Shown: positions 9,142 through 14,677 of the stretch, one piece after another | How the letters are laid out: every line of letters begins with the position of its first letter | Position numbering within the stretch: the first letter of the stretch is position 1 | Assembly (NCBI GenBank): GCA_934725285.1 | Contig: CAKVBK010000042.1 | Coordinates: forward strand, 1 to 14,677 | Direction: 5' to 3' | DNA length: 14,677 nt | Source of the DNA: an uncultured Bacteroidales bacterium | GTDB lineage: Bacteria > Bacteroidota > Bacteroidia > Bacteroidales > UBA932 | Made by a program: the position numbers and the translations under genes | The notes under the pieces: generated by a model | Databases searched by the model: none | Told to the model about the DNA's origin: nothing | What the model saw: the letters and a program-made list of their open reading frames with translations, nothing else

Positions 9142-10293
9142 ATGAATATCAAGCAAGCAGCGTTTGTTCTGGTCATGTCGCTGGCATCTGTCTTTGCTGC
9201 GGATGCGGCCAGATCATCCCGTGGAGTCACCGGCAAAAGTTTCGGCAGCTTGTCGGACGGTACACCTGTTTTGATCTATCGTCTTGTCAATTCATCGGGA
9301 GCCAGTATGGAGGTCACGGATTATGGATGCCGTGTCGTCCGGATCAACGTTCCTGACCGTGACGGCAAGATTGACGATGTCGTTCAGGGATGCGGAGACA
9401 TCCGCACATTCGAGACCGGCAGGGAAAGGTTCTTCGGCCCGGTCATCGGACGTTTCGGAAACAGGATCGACGGAGGAAAAATCACTCTTGACGGTGTCGA
9501 GTACAAGCTCAACGCGAACGAGAAGTTCGACGGGGAGCCTGTCATCTGCCACGGAGGCGTGAACGGCTTTGACAGGAAAGTCTGGAACTCGGAACCTTTG
9601 GTGGAAAAGCATCGCGTCGGCGTGCGTTTCTCACGCCTCAGCCCTGACGGCGAGGAAGGCTTTCCGGGGAATATGAACTGTGCCGTAACCTACTGGTGGA
9701 CCGATGACAACGTGTTCAGGATTGAATATGAAGCCACGACTGACAAACCCACTGTCGTGAACCTTTCCAACCACACCTACTTCAATCTCAAAGGACAGGA
9801 CGGCGGTTACGTTATGGATCATATTCTTAAAGTGGACGCCGACAGGTATTTCCCGAACAATTCGCACTTCGTTCCTAAAGGAGACGCTGAGACTGTCGAG
9901 GGCACTCCGTTCGATATGCGCGAGCCACATCGTGTGGACTATGCCATCGACACTCCGAACGAGCATTTCATCACAATGCGCGGTTTCTCCGTCTGCTGGT
10001 ACCTGAACAAGCCTATTGGCAAGTTCGGCAAGGCCGCGGACCTGTATGAGCCTCGGAGCGGACGCGGTGTCGAGACGTGGACCACAGAGCCGGGTCTCCT
10101 GACATTCACCGCCCGCAGCTTCAACGAGAAGATGATCGGCAAGAACGGCAAGCCGATGGAAAAGTTCGGCGGTATGCTTCTGGAAACCATCCATTTCCCC
10201 GATTCCCCGAACCGCCCTGATCTCCCGTCCACCGTCCTCCGCCCCGGAGAGACCTACCGCTCCACGACCGAGTACCGTTTCTACGCCAGATAG
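9142..10293 (+). CDS. galM: Exported aldose 1-epimerase (galactose mutarotase family)
   Basis: A 383-residue protein that should interconvert alpha and beta anomers of hexoses such as galactose or glucose. The ATG at 9142 is preferred because it directly precedes a Sec signal peptide (MNIKQAAFVLVMSLASVFAADA), with no lipobox Cys; the in-frame TTG at 9133 would only add three residues. Family motifs appear in order: GRFGNRI (103-109), CHGG with the candidate catalytic His137, NLSNHTYFNLKG with His211, LYEPRSGRG followed by the TEPGLLTF block, and LLETIHFPDSPN with Glu348, which aligns with the catalytic base of GalM. Mature length (~360) fits the family. It is the last gene of the PUL operon, 12 nt after the second Asp-box gene. 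Export implies that it acts on sugars released in the periplasm or at the surface rather than in the cytoplasmic Leloir pathway. The exact sugar is not determinable. Confidence 0.93.
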   Translation: MNIKQAAFVLVMSLASVFAADAARSSRGVTGKSFGSLSDGTPVLIYRLVNSSGASMEVTDYGCRVVRINVPDRDGKIDDVVQGCGDIRTFETGRERFFGPVIGRFGNRIDGGKITLDGVEYKLNANEKFDGEPVICHGGVNGFDRKVWNSEPLVEKHRVGVRFSRLSPDGEEGFPGNMNCAVTYWWTDDNVFRIEYEATTDKPTVVNLSNHTYFNLKGQDGGYVMDHILKVDADRYFPNNSHFVPKGDAETVEGTPFDMREPHRVDYAIDTPNEHFITMRGFSVCWYLNKPIGKFGKAADLYEPRSGRGVETWTTEPGLLTFTARSFNEKMIGKNGKPMEKFGGMLLETIHFPDSPNRPDLPSTVLRPGETYRSTTEYRFYAR

Positions 10294-10310
10294 CCGGTCG
10301 CAGTGGTTCG

Positions 10311-10326
10311 GCGGGTTGCCAACCGC
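10311..10326. terminator. GC-rich hairpin just after the epimerase stop
   Basis: GCGG-G-TT, loop GCC, AACCGC: a six-pair stem with one bulged G, beginning 18 nt after the galM stop codon. Its position at the end of the PUL operon suggests a transcription-stopping or mRNA 3'-end-protecting structure. No run of T follows, so a classical intrinsic terminator is not shown. Confidence 0.35.
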
Positions 10327-10327
10327 T

Positions 10328-10387
10328 TGTCGAAGTGACTGGATTACCATAACAAATACATCGGTCACTGAGCCTGTCGAAGTGACC
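10328..10387. repeat. REP-like palindromic element with a degenerate second copy
   Basis: GGTCACT (10363-10369) pairs perfectly with AGTGACC (10381-10387) across an 11-nt loop containing GAGCCTGTCGA. The 12-mer TGTCGAAGTGAC also occurs upstream at 10328-10339 and again at 10375-10386, and AGTGAC at 10334-10339 can pair with GTCACT at 10364-10369, giving alternative folds. From memory, closely similar CTTCGACA-GGCTCAG palindromes recur between genes in many bacterial genomes, which is the hallmark of REP-type repeats. Its function here (mRNA stability, termination or a parasitic repeat) is not shown. Confidence 0.5.
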
Positions 10388-10404
10388 ACACTTACAGGAA
10401 ATAT

Positions 10405-10443
10405 ACCGTGGCTCTGCAGAATTATCCTCTGTGGAGCCACGGT
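10405..10443. repeat. Long inverted repeat, 16-bp stem hairpin (possible terminator or operator)
   Basis: ACCGTGGCTC (10405-10414) is perfectly complementary to GAGCCACGGT (10434-10443). The stem continues inward through two G-T wobbles and a perfect CAGA/TCTG block, giving 16 pairs and a 7-nt loop (10421-10427). It lies about 50 nt upstream of the candidate promoter of the restriction-modification gene and 110 nt past galM. No T-run follows on the + strand. It may end PUL transcription, insulate the restriction gene, or be a protein-binding palindrome. Confidence 0.6.
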
Positions 10444-10493
10444 TCCCGCATATAAAAGCTGCTCAAAATGGTGCATTTTTCTCTACCAATTGC

Positions 10494-10501
10494 TATTTTT
10501 G
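10494..10501 (+). promoter_or_regulatory. Candidate Bacteroidota promoter (-7 box TAnnTTTG) for the restriction-modification gene
   Basis: TATTTTTG is an exact match to the Bacteroides -7 consensus TAnnTTTG and lies 28 nt before the ATG at 10530. Transcription would start near 10508 and leave a ~20-nt leader. No clear TTTG -33 element is seen at the usual ~19-21 nt spacing; the nearest T-rich tract (10476-10480) is too close. The match is therefore suggestive only. Confidence 0.4.
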
Positions 10502-10529
10502 CAAATAACACAAAGCAAAACCCATCGCT

Positions 10530-13500
10530 ATGCCTGAATTGTCAATCGCCAAGTCCCTGAACAAAGCCTACAAGCAACTCCCTGTGGACAAGTCTGATTT
10601 CGAGATATTCAAAAATCAGCTCCGCATCTTCTACGAGCAGATCGAACACATCGACACTGAGGAGAAGGTCAAAGGCGACCTGATGGACTTCCTGAAACAA
10701 ACGTTCTATGGTCAGGACTACAAGGTCTCTCCGAACGGCAAGATTGACTGCGCCATCCACCTTGGAAGCGGCATAGACGCTCCTGTGGGGGTGATCTGCG
10801 AGGTCAAGATGCCTTCCAACACATCCGAGATGGTCACAAGGGGCGACTTGAACCGTAAAGCGATGCAGGAACTTCTGCTCTACTGGCTGCGCGAGCGGGT
10901 GGGCAAAAAGAATATCCAGCTGAAGAAACTGATCGCCACAAACGTCTATGAGTTCTTCATATTCGACGCACAGGAGTTTGAGCGCGTCTTCTATTCCAAC
11001 AAACGCCTTCTCAAACGCTATGAGGAATTCAACTCCGGCAGCCTTACTTCGGATAAGACTGATTTCTTCTACAGGGAGATCGCGTCCGAGTGCATAGCCT
11101 CGCTGGCCGATGACATTGAATATGTCTGGTTCGACATCCGTAAGTACAAGTCCTTCCTGAGTGGCGGGGAAGATCGTAAACTAATCGACCTTTACAAGGT
11201 CTTCAGTCCGGAGAACCTTCTCAAAAAGCAGTTTCAGACCGACAGCAACAAACTGAACACCAAGTTCTACAGTGAACTTCTCCACATCATCGGGCTGGAG
11301 GAGGTCGAGGACAAGGACAGCCATAAGCGCATCATCACCAGACTCAAGCCTGGGGAGCGGAACCCGGCGTCGATCCTTGAGGACGCTATGACGATCCTGG
11401 ATGCGGAAGACTGGCTGGACAGAGTGCCGCGCCTATCCTCTTACGGTTCAGACAGGGAAGAACGTATGTTCAATGTGGCCCTCTCTCTGTCAATTTGTTG
11501 GGTGAACAGGATTCTGTTCCTGAAACTTCTTGAAGCCCAGCTGATAAAATATCATAAGGGTGACCGGTCATATTCATTCCTGAATCCATCTGTGATTCCG
11601 GACTATGATGAGCTAAACAAACTGTTCTTTCAGGTACTCGCCAAGCGTCCGGCGGATCGCCACGAAAGTGTAAGTGCAAGATATTCAAAGATTCCGTACT
11701 TGAACAGCTCGCTGTTTGAGATGAGTCGGCTTGAGTCGGAGACCATCCGTGTCAGCAATTTGGGCGGAGGGGAACTGCCTCTTTGCGCCGGCACCGTTTT
11801 GAAGGATGTCCGTGGCGGCCGTCTGCCGGCTCTCCGCTATCTGCTGGAGTTCCTTGACTCGTACGATTTCTCAGGAGAAGGTTCGGATGAAGTTTGCGAC
11901 AACGCCAAGACCTTGATCAGTGCCTCAGTTCTGGGGTTGATATTCGAGAAGATCAACGGCCATCGCGATGGTTCGGTATTCACTCCGGGAGCCGTGACGA
12001 TGTACATCAGCCAGGAAACCATCAGACGCGCGGTCGTCGGCAAGTTCAATGAAGCGATGGGATGGCATTGCCGTGACTACGATGAGTTGAAAGACAAGGA
12101 TTTGGATGATCTGCACAAGGCAAATGAAATTGTGGATTCCTTGAAAGTCTGCGATCCTTCCGTCGGCTCCGGCCACTTTCTCGTCTCTGCCCTCAACGAG
12201 ATCATCAGGACGAAGTATGATTTAGGAATATTGCTGGACCGCGATGGCCGCCGCATCAAGAAGCAGGACTACAGCATCGAGATCGTGAATGACGAGCTGA
12301 TGGTCTCGGACGCGGACGGCGAGCCGTTCGCATATATTCCCGGAAATCCTGAGTGCCAAAGGATTCAGGAGGCTTTTTTCAGCGAGAAGCGCCGTGTCAT
12401 CGAGAATTGCCTCTTTGGAGTGGACATCAACCCCAACGCTGTCAATATCTGCCGCCTAAGGCTATGGATCGAACTCTTGAAAAACGCCTTCTACACCAAG
12501 GAAAGCGGCTACACCGAGCTGGAGACCCTCCCGAACATCGACATCAACATCAAGGTCGGCAACTCCCTTCTGCACCGCTACGACATCACCCGGGACATTT
12601 CGGAGATCCTCCGCGATTCCGGAATATCCATCAATGAATATAAAGCCGCGGTCTCCGACTACAAGAACGCCCGCACAAAGGAGCGTAAGCGTTCCATTGA
12701 GGAGATGATTCAAAGAATCAAGTCCGGACTCCATACCCAGATGGGGATGAACGATCCGAAACTCTTGAGATTGAATAAATTGAAAGGAGAACTTCACAAC
12801 TTGAAAGCCCCGCAGCTTTTTGAGGCCAGCAAGAAGGAGCAGGCGCGGTACGACAAGAAGATCAAGGATTTGAATTCACGAATATCCTTGATTCAGAAAG
12901 AGGTTGAAGCCATCCGCGACAACCGCTTTTTCATCGATGCCTTTGAATGGCGAATAGAGTTCCCGGAGGTGCTTGATGAATATGGTCGTTTCACAGGTTT
13001 CGACTGCGTTGTCGGCAACCCTCCGTACATCCAGCTTCAGAAGATGGGAGAGGGAGCAGATGCCCTTTCAAAGATGGATTATGCCACCTATGAGCGTACC
13101 GGTGACATTTATTGCCTGTTCTACGAGCTTGGTTGGCAGCTGCTAAGACCGTCCGGCCTCTTGTGCTTTATCACCTCGAACAAATGGATGCGTGCTGGCT
13201 ACGGAGAGAAAACGAGGTCTTTCCTTTCCGACAAGACAAACCCACGCCTGCTGATAGACTTCTCCGGTGTAAAAGTCTTCGACAGCGCCACCGTGGACAC
13301 CAACATCCTCCTCTTCGAGAAGTCCCCGAACACCCACGACACCATTTGCGCTGTGACCTCCGGCCAGTCCCGTGATGTCATCAATAATCTGAGCGTTTTC
13401 GTTCAGCAACAAGGCACCGTCTGCGGATTCACCGGCCCCGATGCCTGGGTGGTCCTCAGCCCCATCGAGCAGAGCATCAAGCGAAAGATTGAAAGCGTGG

Positions 13501-14252
13501 GGAAACCGCTGAGGGAGTGGGATATAAACATCAACTACGGCATAAAGACCGGTTACAACGATGCCTTCATAATCACAACCGAAAGGCGTAACGAGATCCT
13601 TTCGAACTGTAAGACCGATGAGGAGCGCCAAAGAACGGAGGAGATCATAAGGCCAATTTTAAGAGGCCGTGACATCAAGCGCTACTCCTACGACTGGGCG
13701 GGATTGTGGTTGATCAACACCCACAATGGAGTAAAAGGGAAGATTCCGCGCATAGACATCAATGATTTCCCTGCTGTAAAGGCCCACCTGGATCAGTTTT
13801 GGGATAAAATCAAGACCCGAGCCGATCAAGGCGACACCCCATATAACCTCCGTAACTGCGCTTATTTGGACGACTTTTCGCAGCCGAAAATCGTGTGGGG
13901 AAATTTATGTCTATCGGCCAGCTATGCTTTGGTTGACAAAGAGTATTTTGTGAACGCTCCTTCTCCTATGATAGTTCCGGCAAGCAGATATTTGTTGGCA
14001 ATATTGAACTCAAGATTGGCTGATTTTTACATTCAGTTGTTAGGCGTGACACGGAACGGAGGCTATTTCGAGTACAAACCTGTTTTTGTTGAACAATTAC
14101 CGGTACCAGTCCTTCAAGACGATGATCCTTCCTTGTTGAAACTTGAAGATTTGGTCAACTCGTCGGATTACCAAGCAATTGACCAGTGTGTTTACGACCT
14201 CTACGGCCTTTCTGAAGATGAACGAGAATATTTAAGTGGCAGTCCGAAGTAG
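10530..14252 (+). CDS. Type IIG restriction-modification enzyme, Eco57I-like (nuclease-methyltransferase-specificity fusion)
   Basis: A 1240-residue single-chain enzyme expected to cut unmodified DNA and N6-methylate adenine at its own site. Domains in order: an N-terminal PD-(D/E)XK-like nuclease with D73 and E91-V-K93, plus a QELLLY helix (Gln113, Tyr118); a helical linker; and a gamma-class methyltransferase with SAM motif I DPSVGSGHFL (from D542), acidic motif FGVDINP (D632) and catalytic NPPY (830-833), followed by SNKWMRAGYGEKTR. A charged, coiled-coil-like insert (~708-797) separates motif I from NPPY. From ~1010 a TaqI-like target-recognition region begins, with RPILRGRDIKRY and the final YFEYKPVFVEQLPVP block. 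Length is typical of large type IIG proteins. It has its own intergenic region and no partner methylase or specificity gene in view. BREX PglX shares the NPPY fold, but no BREX genes are visible and the N-terminal ExK favours type IIG. The last ~120 codons are AT-richer than the rest. Confidence 0.88.
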   Translation: MPELSIAKSLNKAYKQLPVDKSDFEIFKNQLRIFYEQIEHIDTEEKVKGDLMDFLKQTFYGQDYKVSPNGKIDCAIHLGSGIDAPVGVICEVKMPSNTSEMVTRGDLNRKAMQELLLYWLRERVGKKNIQLKKLIATNVYEFFIFDAQEFERVFYSNKRLLKRYEEFNSGSLTSDKTDFFYREIASECIASLADDIEYVWFDIRKYKSFLSGGEDRKLIDLYKVFSPENLLKKQFQTDSNKLNTKFYSELLHIIGLEEVEDKDSHKRIITRLKPGERNPASILEDAMTILDAEDWLDRVPRLSSYGSDREERMFNVALSLSICWVNRILFLKLLEAQLIKYHKGDRSYSFLNPSVIPDYDELNKLFFQVLAKRPADRHESVSARYSKIPYLNSSLFEMSRLESETIRVSNLGGGELPLCAGTVLKDVRGGRLPALRYLLEFLDSYDFSGEGSDEVCDNAKTLISASVLGLIFEKINGHRDGSVFTPGAVTMYISQETIRRAVVGKFNEAMGWHCRDYDELKDKDLDDLHKANEIVDSLKVCDPSVGSGHFLVSALNEIIRTKYDLGILLDRDGRRIKKQDYSIEIVNDELMVSDADGEPFAYIPGNPECQRIQEAFFSEKRRVIENCLFGVDINPNAVNICRLRLWIELLKNAFYTKESGYTELETLPNIDINIKVGNSLLHRYDITRDISEILRDSGISINEYKAAVSDYKNARTKERKRSIEEMIQRIKSGLHTQMGMNDPKLLRLNKLKGELHNLKAPQLFEASKKEQARYDKKIKDLNSRISLIQKEVEAIRDNRFFIDAFEWRIEFPEVLDEYGRFTGFDCVVGNPPYIQLQKMGEGADALSKMDYATYERTGDIYCLFYELGWQLLRPSGLLCFITSNKWMRAGYGEKTRSFLSDKTNPRLLIDFSGVKVFDSATVDTNILLFEKSPNTHDTICAVTSGQSRDVINNLSVFVQQQGTVCGFTGPDAWVVLSPIEQSIKRKIESVGKPLREWDININYGIKTGYNDAFIITTERRNEILSNCKTDEERQRTEEIIRPILRGRDIKRYSYDWAGLWLINTHNGVKGKIPRIDINDFPAVKAHLDQFWDKIKTRADQGDTPYNLRNCAYLDDFSQPKIVWGNLCLSASYALVDKEYFVNAPSPMIVPASRYLLAILNSRLADFYIQLLGVTRNGGYFEYKPVFVEQLPVPVLQDDDPSLLKLEDLVNSSDYQAIDQCVYDLYGLSEDEREYLSGSPK

Positions 14253-14292
14253 CAAACCGCGCGGAATAAGTGTTCGTTCGTGAACCAAGGCT

Positions 14293-14354
14293 TTCCACGC
14301 ACGGATCAGAGAAAAGAGTGCCTATCGTGCGTGGAATGACGGTACTCACGCACG
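14293..14354. repeat. Perfect 11-bp inverted repeat plus third CACGCACG copy between convergent genes
   Basis: TTCCACGCACG (14293-14303) is perfectly complementary to CGTGCGTGGAA (14326-14336), with a 22-nt spacer. A third copy of the core CACGCACG sits at 14347-14354 in the same orientation as the left arm. The element fills most of the 118-nt gap between the restriction-modification stop and the stop of the convergent - strand gene. A bidirectional transcription end, a REP-like repeat, or the scar of an insertion are all possible. No T-run is adjacent. Confidence 0.6.
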
Positions 14355-14370
14355 AGGCAACTGAGCAAGG

Positions 14371-14655
14371 TCAGTCCCCACCAAGGAAATACTTGCCAAT
14401 CATAGTCTTAAGCTCGCTGTCCGTGATATTCATAATTCCTGTGTTTACGATTTCTTCATATTCAGAAGTTTTGGATCGTATTACTCGCTTCTTCTGTTTG
14501 CCATCAATTTTCGCGACCAAGTGAATATTGCCGCGGTAAGCCTGTTCAATCCTGGCTTCATCAATCTGGTGGCCATTGATTTCAAAAGCGGAATACTGCC
14601 TTTCCTGACTTTGACAGCCTAAAAATCCCGCCTCTGCAACTACTTGAATATCCAT
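14371..14655 (-). CDS. Hypothetical 94-residue protein, convergent with the restriction-modification gene
   Basis: I do not recognise this protein. The ORF is closed: an in-frame TAA lies two codons before the ATG (14659-14661), so no longer N-terminus in this frame is possible. It is mildly basic in the middle (KIDGKQKKRVIRSK) and acidic or polar towards the end (SKTSEYEEIV). It has no signal peptide or membrane segment, so it is probably cytoplasmic. A central NIHLVAKIDGKQKKRVI stretch looks like two beta strands joined by a KIDGK turn, and the C-terminal ITDSELKTMIGKYF looks helical. The upstream 22 nt to the window edge are very AT-rich, consistent with a promoter region. It converges on the type IIG gene, with an inverted repeat between the two stops. 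The reading frame, AT-rich upstream region and non-overlapping placement support a real gene, but no function is inferred. Confidence 0.6.
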   Translation of the reverse strand: MDIQVVAEAGFLGCQSQERQYSAFEINGHQIDEARIEQAYRGNIHLVAKIDGKQKKRVIRSKTSEYEEIVNTGIMNITDSELKTMIGKYFLGGD

Positions 14656-14677
14656 TTGTTATAAAATTGAAAAAATT

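Noticed and set aside
12372..12380. T-run in the restriction gene as a phase-variation tract
   Set aside because: Only six T residues, shorter than usual slippage tracts, and the reading frame is intact through it. No longer homopolymer or tandem short repeat was seen in the gene.
10530..14252. BREX PglX or DISARM methyltransferase
   Set aside because: Both share the NPPY-type fold, but no other BREX or DISARM genes are present and the N-terminus carries its own D...ExK nuclease motif.
14272..14285. Short GTTC/GAAC palindrome just after the restriction gene
   Set aside because: Arms of only four bases are expected by chance and no other feature supports function.

Overview
The window looks like a chromosomal segment of a Bacteroidota bacterium, most likely a Bacteroidales gut or gut-like species. 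The evidence is a SusC/SusD pair followed by exported lipoproteins in one tight operon, gene starts with no obvious Shine-Dalgarno sequence, a Bacteroides-type TAnnTTTG promoter candidate, and roughly 50-55% GC by rough count. Species cannot be settled from the sequence alone.

Positions 2-10293 (+ strand) are the downstream part of a polysaccharide utilization locus (PUL). In order it holds: the C-terminus of a SusC-like TonB-dependent transporter (its start lies outside the window), a SusD-like glycan-binding lipoprotein, a 1099-residue exported DUF5107/TPR protein, two paralogous lipoproteins with sialidase-type Asp boxes (BNR repeats) and CBM9-like C-terminal regions, and an exported aldose 1-epimerase. 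Gaps between genes are only 10-38 nt, so this is very probably one transcription unit whose promoter and regulators lie upstream. The expected logic is that SusD and SusC capture and import a glycan, the Asp-box lipoproteins and the DUF5107 protein bind or process it, and the mutarotase equilibrates released sugar anomers. No gene here belongs to a glycoside hydrolase family I can name with confidence, so the substrate is unknown and the degradative chemistry may be new.

Positions 10294-10529 are a structured intergenic region. It has a GC-rich hairpin just after the epimerase stop, a REP-like palindrome, a 39-nt hairpin with a 16-bp stem, and a candidate promoter.

Positions 10530-14252 (+) encode a 1240-residue single-chain type IIG restriction-modification enzyme of the Eco57I kind: an N-terminal PD-(D/E)XK-like nuclease, a gamma-type N6-adenine methyltransferase with DPSVGSGHFL and NPPY motifs, and a TaqI-like C-terminal specificity region. 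Its last ~120 codons are clearly more AT-rich than the rest.

Positions 14253-14370 hold a long inverted repeat with a third repeat copy. It lies between the restriction gene and a convergent 94-residue hypothetical gene on the - strand (14371-14655). Across the whole window the tetranucleotide CATG is strongly under-represented, most visibly as codons ending in C being avoided before ATG.
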